From positions 62,001-126,000 of the forward strand of contig QYAI01000075.1 of assembly GCA_003988855.1 (NCBI GenBank): a stretch of 64,000 bases of DNA, read 5' to 3'. The notes under the pieces are model-generated. The model made no database searches. It saw only the letters and a list, made by a program, of their open reading frames with translations, and was not told where the DNA came from. This document shows positions 54,944 to 64,000 of this stretch, in pieces. Origin of the DNA: Arachnopeziza araneosa. Its lineage: Eukaryota; Ascomycota; Leotiomycetes; Helotiales; Arachnopezizaceae. Position 1 is the stretch's first letter; each line of letters starts with the position of its first letter. The translations under genes were made by a program, and so were the position numbers.

Positions 54944-55250
54944 AGACCCTCAGCTTCTCGCTGTTCAGGCCGCTGTTGGTATTGGGATGACTGTTGCCAT
55001 CCCATACTTGGTCAATCCAGATGAAGCTGCACTGGGTGGTAAGCTGGGCTTCTTCTTTAAAGGACTGGCGGCCATCTCCCTCATCTGGTCGTCCCTCAGG
55101 ATCCCTGAGACAGTAAGCGATCACGTCAATTTAGAACCACCACTAACAGTCTGACAGAAAGGAAGGACGTATGCAGAGCTCGATATGCTATTCAATCTCC
55201 ATGTGTCGACCAGAGAATTCAAAAACTATCACTTGACTGAGATTCGTTAG
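54944..55250 (+). pseudogene. 3' relic of an MFS sugar (alpha-glucoside-type) transporter
   Basis: The plus strand reads QAAVGIGMTVAIPYLVNPDE, then GKLGFFFKGLAAISLIWSSL and RIPET. A preserved 45-nt intron (55113-55157) joins this to KGRTYAELDMLFNLHVSTRE and a stop at 55248-55250. This is the last two membrane segments and the PETKGRT signature of fungal sugar transporters. Stops and unrelated sequence lie immediately upstream, so about 80 percent of the gene is gone. Confidence 0.75.
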
Positions 55251-56226
55251 ATTTGTTGCTGTGCTCTCTAAGCAAACTACTGCTCTGTGAGATCTTATTG
55301 AAAGAACAACATCTCAGACTCCAATGAGAACTGAGTACCTCGGATCACACTCCTATACTCCCGCATAGCTTTTCAATCATCTCATCCAACAACCAGGAGG
55401 CCAGTCTTTGACATGCCATGCAAACACCATCTAGAGGAGTGAAGTGATTCAACTAGCTAGGAATGGTATCAAGCTTGTCCTCCTACATCGGAAACGCGCT
55501 TTCCGATCCCTAAAGTACGGTCACAACGAAGGAAGACAGTGGGAAAAAGGCTTCAAACCATAGCTCCTCTCGCTCAAAATCCAGCACGTAACTCCAAGTC
55601 GATATCTTCTAGAGATATTTAACAGGGAATTCGATAGAGACTCCAATTCAATTCCAAGTCTAGTCTAATTTTGTGCATATTGTCCGATGTGGATGTTTCG
55701 TACCTAACGTGATCAAAATGAATTGAGACCTCACTCCACATCATTCTCTAACCGGGTAGACGATGTGGGAGATGCAAACGAGGGTTACTTGAAGCTGAGA
55801 TGAATTTTGTTCTGTTTGTTTACATTCGCAAACCTCGGTTACATCTAGGCTTGTTCCCTCCTTTTCTCTATGCTCACCACACTCTCACCCCATCCCAACA
55901 TCCACTCCACTCCACTCGATTCCACGTCTTCATCATCTCATACATTTAAACCAGATACCTTTACTCCACTCATCTAGGTTTCCCACACCTGTAGACAACT
56001 CTCTCCTCGTTTCCATATCTCCACATCTACCCTCCTCTAGTTGGAACGTCAAACAAACCCGTTCCTCTTTCTTTCTTCAGAAGATCTCTTTTATTACCTT
56101 CAGTACCTTCCTTCCTCCATCCCCCTCTCCAAGAACCCTCACAACCTCCCCCCCCAAAAAAAACATACCCAGCCATCCTCCCCTACCAAGGCAACAAGCA
56201 CCTCCACATCCCCACAGCATCGCTTC
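55251..56226. other. Intergenic with a strong pyrimidine-rich tract
   Basis: From about 55850 to 56200 the plus strand is C/T-dominated with TCCACTCCACTCCACTC repeats, as in fungal core promoters and leaders. It suggests a transcript starting here and running right. Confidence 0.45.
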
Positions 56227-56523
56227 ATGCGGGTTGTCGGGACCGAGAGCAGGATGAAGGGGCCATACACGTCTCGATCCACGCTGCGCGAAGAGGCCGC
56301 CAGCGGGCGGGAGCACCAAAACGCAAGGATGAGACTGCATACACGGTGAAGACTGCAATGGATCTGAAGACGGGTCGAGCAACAATAATCGCAAGGAAAC
56401 CAAGTTGTTTTCAGAGCAATCCTGCTTACGAGAGTTAAAGTTGGATATGTGATTGTTTTGATATTTATTTTAGTGTTGGATGGATCCAGGCGTTGCTTTA
56501 GGCCGCGCTGTTCCCACACCTAG
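56227..56523 (+). CDS. Speculative small spliced ORF with one membrane segment
   Basis: The ATG at 56227 follows the pyrimidine-rich tract. If the intron 56346-56414 is removed (GTGAAG donor, TTTTCAG acceptor), the frame gives about 75 aa: a basic N-terminus, then VKVGYVIVLIFILVLDG as a possible membrane helix and a Cys-containing tail. No homology is recognised. Equally likely to be a non-coding transcript. Confidence 0.2.
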
Positions 56524-57219
56524 AGGACATAAAAGACCAAGACGTACAAAACAAAAAATGCTTTCGCCATCCATTTTATCTAGCGACCTATCCTGACTTT
56601 TATTGTAAATCTACGATGCAGCCACCCTACCAGATCCTCACAGCAGAATCCCGCCATCCCGGCCGAGAAGAGGAAGAGCCCGCACAACCAGACAGAGCAA
56701 GGAGCGACCTCATTCATTAATTAATCAATCATCATCTCCCAACGGCACCTTGCATTCATCACATGCCTGCATTACCGGTCCCTCCCACCAAGAGTTCCCC
56801 CATCCCATCATCAGTACAGATCCCGCTCGCCCGCTCAAACGCAACGCAGACCCATTCATCCACAACGCCAAGTCGCACAAAGCAAAACCCAGCAGCGCTC
56901 TAGCAAGACAAGGATAGACAAAAATGTAACAAGATCTCTAATAGTAATTTCATAGTTGAGGTTAAGGAAAGGAGAGGGGAGAGGCGTGGCAAGAGGAAAG
57001 AGAGAACGCGAGAGACAGAGGAGAGGGAAAGTCTATGTGAACGCCCAGCCATCTATCGTCTATCGTGTCGAGTTCTTGTTGGTCTCTCATCGTCTTTCGT
57101 CAGAGTAGGAAAAAAATATGAGCAGTGATATACTGCTGGAAAAGAAGCAGGAGGTTCGGCCTGAGCTGTCCAGATCGAGTTAAGTAGATGCAACCCAGTT
57201 GTCTCTTGCATATGTTCGA
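56524..57219. other. Intergenic, no supported gene
   Basis: Probable 3' flank of the minus-strand gene that ends at 57220. Purine-rich near 56940-57030. Nothing else seen. Confidence 0.45.
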
Positions 57220-58161
57220 CTAAGCACCAGCATCATCAGCAACACCTCTTCGCTCCCGTTTAGTGCGCTCATTCCAGAGGCGTTTACCGACTCTAGTCTC
57301 GAAATGGGGGGCTGTGGCGGGAACGTCTTTGCCTGTGCTCTCTAGGGTAGCACGGACTTTGTTGCGGTAGGAATCCACTGTGTTCTCTGTTAGTGACCTT
57401 TTCCCTTCCATTTCTCACGCACTTTAAATAGAGAGAAGAAACTCACAAGCTTTCTGCAAGAAGACCGTCTTGTCCGCAAACACCCGGCTCTGATGCCAAG
57501 TCATACGGTATCCCAGCTCATTCAATCTGCACTCCTTAACGCGCATGCTCTTCCTCATCCTCGGAACTTGAACCTCAACAGCATCGTCACCCTCACCCAC
57601 GCGAACTGACATACTCATATCCTTTCCCAATGCCTTTCCTTTTCCCTTCCCTAGTGCACGTCCTTCAACCTCCATTCCGTCACCATCATCGATATCGTCG
57701 CCCTCAAAGAACCGACTCCCATGTGCGCTCGGCGGGGGACTCTGCATCATAACGGCAAACCAACTTCGAGGGAAGACGCTATTGCTCTTGCGGAAACTGT
57801 CTGGGATCTCGCGGACATCGACACTCTCCAGTGTAACACGGACTCTGACTCTACCTCCCTTCCCTGGATCATCTACGAGGATGAACTTGCGCTTCTTGTT
57901 CTCGGGAATGTCACCAAAGAGACCGGTATCGAGATCGGAGGGAGCGGGAGCGGAGTGGGAGGTGATCGGGTGGTGGGAGTGGGAAGGCATATGCGGACCG
58001 CTCATGGAGGGGTTGGCGGGGTATGGGGAATTGTTGTAGCCAGAGAAGACGTGTGCTTGTCGGACATCATGATGGTCATGTTGATGATCGGGTGCTGTTT
58101 GGTGGTGATGATGCGTTTGGCTAGAATCGTGCTCGATTGAAAACTCGTCTTCACCTGTCAT
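57220..58161 (-). CDS. DUF8032-like fungal protein, copy 1
   Basis: About 290 aa; exons 58161-57447 and 57377-57220. The His-rich, low-complexity N-terminus (HHHHQTAPDHQHDHHDV) is followed by a basic patch ENKKRKF and a domain from about residue 107. That domain has RVRVTLESVDVREIPDSF, SNSVFPRSWFAV, an acidic insertion, KECRLNELGYRMTWHQ and KALDSYRNKVRA. The same order of motifs is found in the next gene (58606-60054), so the two are paralogs. I know this family as DUF8032 (name from memory); such Gln/His-rich nuclear-looking proteins often act in transcription or morphogenesis. The ATG at 58161 directly overlaps a possible acceptor, so an upstream exon may exist. Confidence 0.75.
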
Positions 58162-58605
58162 TGCAATCAAACGTCAAATTAGCCTAGAATCTTTCTTGTT
58201 TCGGTTCACACGAAGGATGTCAGAGGATTTAACCGGTAAGCGAGAAGAAACGAAATGAGAGATTGATGGGAGATGCGTGAGCAAGGGAGGTTGCTGACGG
58301 GTGATGATGGGATTTGTACAATGTTTTGTGTAACAAAAGATGAGTGCGCAGGGTAGGTAGGTATGTGATGGATAGCGCCCCTGTCCATGCCTCCCAGACA
58401 TGCAAAGCCAACTTGAAGCAGCCAAAAGGGACAGCCATGATGTATTATACAGGAAATGTATGATGTCTCTTTGAAGACCCGATAAAAAGCAAGCTTCTGC
58501 TCCCATAAAGAAGCACTTTATTCCTCCAGCCCGTACACTATATAGACGCAAAAGATGTAGGTATCGTAACAGTAATAATAACATGAAAAGGATCACTAGA
58601 TAGGA
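58162..58605. other. Spacer between the two paralogs
   Basis: 444 bp; promoter and leader of copy 1 and 3' flank of copy 2. No independent gene supported. Confidence 0.45.
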
Positions 58606-60054
58606 TCACATCTGGTGAAACATACCGACATCATCCCCTCCTTGAGTATTCCCATCCGGATGGTTATGATGATGGTGGAGCTGTGGACCACCCATCCCGC
58701 TCAAGCTAGGTTTCCCCATGTTTCCCGCGCCGCTGGGGCCCATGCTTCCAGATGGTGGCATCCCTGTGGGAGCGCCGGGGCCAGCCATGTGAGGAGTATG
58801 TGTAGCTGCTTGAACCGCTTTGCGATTGTTGATCTTGGCCATTCTTCGAACGCGTCTGCTCCTCAATCTTGGGTCTTGATTGCTGTTTCGCCAGCTGTCG
58901 ACGGCTCTTTGAATCAACCCTCTCTTTCCACGGAGACATGGGTTCAGTTCTGCCAGGGCCCAGCCGACGGTGTTGCACTCTGTCTCGTAAACTAGACGAT
59001 TCCCACGGTATTGATCCTTGCTGCAGCAAGCTCTGGGATAAACGCAGTTTTCAGTTTTAAACTCTGGGCTCAGAGTATCAACATTGACTGATTCCACGTC
59101 GCATCTGATGGTATACTCCATCTTGACACGATCGCGCGAGTATTCAAATGCAATCCATTGAACACCATTATTATCTTGTCGGACCACCAATGGAGTTGTG
59201 GCTGGAATGGGACCCGGAGCCGCGTTTGGATTAACACCGCTTGCATTCCCGCTCGGGACATTGTTCTGATTCAGTTGTGGTCCATTTGCAGCGTGTTGTG
59301 GAGGGCCTAGAGGAGCAGATGGTCTCGAGATTTGAGGAATGTGTGGCTCCATTTTGGTCCTTGGGCTGCCCGTCATACCTGGTTGAGGATGCTGCCCAGG
59401 GTGCTGCTGCATCTGATGTTGGCCAGGCTGGTGTGACATCAAAAGATTTGGTTGAGAGGTCATGGACTGGTGATGTTGTTGCTGTTGAGGATGTGGCGCG
59501 TATGAAGGAGCTCCTTGAGGTGGCATCGGCGGATACTGCTGCTGAGGTCCGCCATAGTACATTGGAGTATTCTGCTGCAGTTGAGCCGTGGGCGCGTACA
59601 TACGGTGTTGGTCGTGTCCCGAAGGAGATGCGACAGATGCAGGAGAATTTGACTGTGGAGTAGTATAATGGATCGGAGGATACTGCTGTCTCATCTGTGC
59701 TGTCGCCATGACTTCTGGTGTTTCTGAGGCCAGATGTTAGCTGATCGAGTACCTTCAAAGGAAAAACGCGTCAAAACACGACTTCTTACCTGCGGAAGAG
59801 TATGTGCCGGATGCGGGAGTACTATATGGACTTGGATGGCTCGTATAGTATGGGAGCTCCTGGCCGTGTTGACCAACAGGCGCAGCGCTCTGAGGATATT
59901 GAGGGAGCCCGTGAGATTGATACGCGTTGGAATGTTGCGGCTGCGGAGGAGGAGCTTGCTGTTGGTGATGTTGGTGCACAATACTCGAGGGTCGCGGTTG
60001 CTGCAGATGGTGCGGAGGTGGACCCTGCTGAGCGTGGTGGGGATGATGCTGCAT
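58606..60054 (-). CDS. DUF8032-like fungal protein, copy 2
   Basis: About 460 aa; exons 60054-59790 and 59723-58606. The first 280 residues are Gln/His/Pro-rich (HHQQQAPPPQPQH and similar), as in fungal transcriptional co-regulators. The conserved domain (about 290-385) reads VKMEYTIRCDVESVNVDTL, FKTENCVYPRACC, NRLVYETECNTVGWALAELN, then RGLIQRAVDSWRN-type end, a basic patch RSRRVRRMAKINNRK and a Gly/Met-rich tail. The domain corresponds block by block to that of copy 1. Likely nuclear. It has a very long gene-free upstream region (about 3.9 kb to the window edge), often seen at developmentally controlled fungal genes. Confidence 0.85.
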
Positions 60055-63000
60055 AGATGGAAATGTCAGTGATCGTTCTCCAATGTACGATAAAAATGCA
60101 ATGTTAAAATATAATAACCATTGGAAAGTTAAGCACGCGTCGCGATGTTTATCTCGACACCTCAGATGTAGGAAAGACTGTGGTTTGGATCCTGGACGAC
60201 GAGGGTCGGCAGCAGTGTGGTACCTAGAGACCGATCTACTGCTGCTGACCGGTACGCCTGGAGAAAATGGAGAAAAGAGTGTGTGTATGTGTATGAGCGC
60301 TCGTTGCGTGCCAGGAACTGGGACATGGGAAAGTACGAGGGTGGTACCTCAGTATAACAGATGCCTTGCTCTATTACTAAACGGCGTTCGGATGATTCTC
60401 GCAAGCAAGCGACGTGACAACAAAAGCAGGAGCAAGGAGAGCAATGTCCGAAATTTGAGTGATTTTCGCAGGCCTCACTTTTTTAAAGATAGTGGAGTTG
60501 ACCCAGGGTATTTAGAAGCTTTTGAGATAGATGAAGGAGGGTGGTTCGAGAAATGCCGGTGGAAAACAGGAACCAAGCAGGGCAAATGTAGATTGATCTG
60601 AGCGAGGATAAATGCAGATGGAACAGGATAAAGTGGTGGATAGATTGAGAATGATGAATTGCGACCAGGGAGAGCGGCGTGTGAGGGTGAGGATAGGAGG
60701 GCGGGAGAAAACTCGAGGATAAGGGTCAGGGTAGAGGTAGGGGTAATGTCGGGGGTGGCTGTCGATGACAAGGTGAAGGAGGAGAGGGAAGAAAAACGAT
60801 TATAGAAAGACTAAGCCGTGGTTGAAGTGGGACGACGACGACAACGACAGCGCAGGGTAGAAACGTGATAAGTTTATATGGCGATGCGACGAGGGGGGGG
60901 GAAACAGGGCAGGGGCGGGCGGCCAATGGAATATATGGGCTACCAGTCTTTGGGCAGAAAGCAGGGATTGGACCGAGACTAACTGGGACTGGAAGCCTTC
61001 ACCGCTCGAATGGACCACAGGCGGCAGTCTGTGAGATGGCGGGCTTGGACGATGCAGAGAAAGGCGAGCGATGGAGGCAACTGCCATGCTCTGCCCTGCT
61101 CTGCTGCTGCCCTGTTACCCTGGCCCCGTCCAACATGGCCGGACAGGGCAGGGCCACACCCTCAGACTGTCAGGGCTTCATGCCACCAAGCTACTCCCAC
61201 AACGGGTGTTTTTAGCAAGATGACGCGGTGACTAGCGTCGTGTCAAATTGCTAGGGGTAAGGAGGGTGTGCCAGAACCAGCCATCGCAAGCATAGACGGT
61301 TCTTGCGGCGTAGGCGCTGCTGATCGAGAGCTCCAGCCACCTGAAGACTTCGCTCCGAAAGAAGAAAGCAGCCACAACAAGACCCCTTGATCTCGTTTAA
61401 GCATCATCGCAATCAAAATAAGATCAAAACCATGCGCAAAATGCAGAGGCACCTCTCTCCGTCAAGCGACGATTCCACTAGGTCATGCATCGTCGCTGTT
61501 AAAAATAGATAGATCGTCCCAGAAATAACGACTGATTAATTCAATCAAGCAAATCAACCTAGAATTTTGCCGTCGTCGGATGAGGCATGCGAGGGGGCAA
61601 GGCAAGAGACTTCGGCAACAGCTCGTTTGTAAGCCAAGGTCCAACCTCGAAAACCGGCTTGCATCGCCACCAGCCTCTTTTTTCCTTCTTGCTATTTTCA
61701 GGATCTGTGCACCACTGTACATCTTACCCGTTAAGCGAGTCATTAGGCGGCCAGGGTCTGACGACCAGGGTCAACTTTGACCCTCCGCGTGGCTTCATTG
61801 GGCAGGATTGTGAGACTTTGTTTCGCTGCAGCAACCCTGGGCGATTGTGAAACGCGTCCACAGCATCCTCTTTCGAGTCCAAGAGCAGCGAGGAGTGTGG
61901 CTCAAAATCCCGTGATCTTCCAGAAACAATGACAGAAGGCGAATCCTCATCTGCAGCTTTGCAAACCCGAGGCCGAACCGGAGCAACTTGCGAATTCTTT
62001 GGTCCAGGTCACACTACTGCGAAACCCATGAAACAGACGTAATGGCAAAAAAAAAAAAAAACACACACCACGATAATCAACGTTGCTCAGTGGCAGACGT
62101 CGGAAAGCGAGGTACGACGCGTGACCAAGGAGACGGTGTACTTACGTCGGCAACACCAGGTTCCTCTTTGTACCCTCCACTCTGACGATGGGCCATTGCG
62201 ATTTGGGTGTGGTCTGTGTCTTTGCCTTTGGACCTGTTAGCCTCATGTTCCAGCCATGTTCAACGCCACAAGAAGAGATTGATTCAGGCCATGCTCTGGA
62301 GCCAAGCAGGAGCTTCATGCCAGGCCATGCCTTGCAACATCCGTGCGTCGCGTGTGAGATCGGAAAGACACAGAATCGTCTCAACTTACTTTCTTAAAGC
62401 GGATATCTTGATGCAACAGAACCGCTCACAAAAGTAAAGGCGATTTGGTCTGCCGGATTCAACGTGAAACCTCTCCGTGCTATGCACTCTAAATCAAACG
62501 TGACTGCTTCGAGTTCAGGTCAGCAATTGGTCACTGTAACGTGATCGGCGAAACGCATAAAGGCGCGTCCAAATCCTAGAATAGATCTTCTCGAAAACGT
62601 CCCAAATCCTCAAAGGATTGTTCTGCAGAAGCGAAAGGTAAGGAATTGAGGAGTGTTGCAATGCGATCGATGCACTAGAAACAACTTGTTTCTTTTTATA
62701 GACATCTTAGAAACTCAAAAGCTTTCACATTTGAGTAACCCTTGAGAGAGGTGGCGCGTCGGTTTGGACGAAATATTGCCAATTTCCAACGTATCCATGG
62801 TGTACAGAAGGGACGATCCGATCCCGAAAGTAATCATCTTTGTCAGATGGGATGATGAGGAGGGAACCATAGTGCAAGGTTGTAGCGCTCCGCTGAACAT
62901 CAGTGTTTACCGTTCAACAGCGGTAGGGGCAAATCGAGTGGCCCTGGAAGGAATCCACGCTCTCGAAGCGATCGCTAAGCTTGGCATCAAGGGAGTACAC

Positions 63001-64000
63001 GCAGGGAGCTGAAGCGTGTCGTACCAAAAGATATTGTACCAAGGAAATTTGGATGGTCTTACAATGATGGAGAATCTCCTTAGCTCAACGTTGATACGTT
63101 AGAACTATGATGCTGCTTCTGGATCTATAAATGTCATCGTCAGCGTTGTGTACCAGTCAAAGATCAACGATAGGTTAAAACAGGGAGCACTCTCGTGTGC
63201 CTAATGGAAAGCCGCATACAAAAAAGGCTCAGTGCTTCCAGTGCAAGGTCTTGCAGCAGGAGCTGAATGATGACGCAACAAGCAATCGCCGAGGCCGAAA
63301 ATTGTAATGTTCAATGAAAACCGTTGCCTTTGAAGACAAGGTAGGTCAGTTCGAGGGCTGAGAGATATCATATACAAGCATGGATGGTTGGTGAGCAACA
63401 GACAAGGAAAGAAAGCCAAACGGCGCAGGCTTCGGCACATTAATTAAGGAGATGATGGGGTTCCGAGCCATGACAAGGAAGGTTGGTCATGCACACGGCC
63501 TTGATGGCGGAAAGCACCATCGCTTAACCTCGAAGTCTCCCGTGTGGTGGAGGGAAGCAAGGATGCAATCGGCTTCGCGTGACATATCAAAACCGAAGAG
63601 AAAAGCGAAATGAAAATTTCATCTCGAACGTACCTTGGTAAAATGTAATGTATAGCACGTGTCAACCGCCGAGTAGAATTTCTGATGGCCGATTCGATTT
63701 CACGTCCTGCACAGAGAGCACTAATGCGTGTCGACGGTTTCCTGTCAGAGTCTCAGTATGCTTGTATCCATGCATCCCAGGGTACATCTTACCTTTAGGC
63801 GCTTATGAGGCTCAGAGATCAATGGTCTGGATCCAGGCCGAATCTGTAAAGAAGACGTCTTGGATGAATCGCGGAAGACAGTTATCCGTACGCAACTCTG
63901 TTGATCAGATATGCAGGGGAGGTATTGTAATCGTGACCAAGCAGGATATTCCCAAGATAGAATATTGATCTTATGGGGTAGAAGATATTGATGTCAGCGG
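60055..64000. other. 3.9-kb gene-poor right flank
   Basis: No frame with recognisable motifs or splice structure. Visible features: CTGCTCTGCC-type simple repeats near 61085-61130, a run of 16 A at 62046-62061 followed by CA repeats, and a G run near 60893. Probably the extended promoter and leader of the Gln-rich gene; a non-coding RNA cannot be excluded. Confidence 0.45.

Noticed and set aside
60083..60601. A 172-aa frame upstream of the Gln-rich gene
   Set aside because: Lies in the promoter or leader of the opposite-strand gene, composition is not protein-like and no motif is seen.
62764..63012. An 82-aa frame in the right flank
   Set aside because: Starts at TTG, no homology recognised, no splice extension; not distinguishable from chance.

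Overview
The window is nuclear DNA of a filamentous ascomycete. Almost every gene carries short GT..AG introns (about 41-70 nt), often with a CTAAC-like branch point. The gene families are typical of Pezizomycotina: Zn2Cys6 and C2H2/fungal_trans regulators, MFS pumps, a fungal P450 and a Fot1/pogo transposon. Some gene remnants carry stops at probable former Gln codons, as expected from C-to-T decay (RIP-like). A leotiomycete would fit, but that is an impression only. All exon coordinates were worked out by eye from splice sites, reading phase and family conservation.

Layout. 1-2.6 kb: two small, probably paralogous unknown proteins. 3.1-7.7 kb: a Zn2Cys6 regulator followed by a 14-TM-type drug/toxin pump; both upstream regions share an identical 13-bp CGG-N5-CGG site. 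8.5-11.3 kb: a decayed gene split by an intact 1,847-bp Fot1/pogo transposon with a TA target duplication. 11.7-41.3 kb: a large catabolic cluster. It holds a P450, two MFS transporters, maleylacetate reductase, thiolase, a PcaB-like fumarase-superfamily lyase, a homogentisate-dioxygenase-family enzyme, an Adr1-like C2H2 regulator, an SDR, an FAD phenol-type monooxygenase, a CaiB-type CoA-transferase, a SCOT/3-oxoadipate-type CoA-transferase and a carboxylesterase. 41.3-47.2 kb: a secreted S33 peptidase, a GTCGCCCA-rich repeat block, a GH78-like glycosidase and a cis-CaaD-like tautomerase. 47.3-55.3 kb: two unknown low-complexity proteins, a membrane-protein pseudogene with two in-frame stops, a catechol O-methyltransferase and a sugar-transporter relic. 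56.2-60.1 kb: one speculative small spliced ORF, then two tandem paralogs of a fungal regulatory-type family (DUF8032-like). 60.1-64 kb: no gene I can support.

How the genes fit together. Reductase, SCOT-type transferase and thiolase form the textbook lower route maleylacetate -> 3-oxoadipate -> 3-oxoadipyl-CoA -> succinyl-CoA + acetyl-CoA. Esterase, P450, FAD monooxygenase and SDR would be the upper part, releasing and hydroxylating an aromatic. The ring-cleavage candidate here is not an intradiol hydroxyquinol dioxygenase but a divergent, long member of the homogentisate dioxygenase family, and the usual homogentisate partners (maleylacetoacetate isomerase, fumarylacetoacetase) are absent. 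A bacterial-PcaB-like lyase and a CaiB-type transferase are extra. This combination could be an undescribed aromatic route, for example a hydroquinone-type extradiol path ending in maleylacetate; that is inference. Several divergent promoters in the cluster share a G(C/T)GGGGTA word, which would suit the resident C2H2 regulator.
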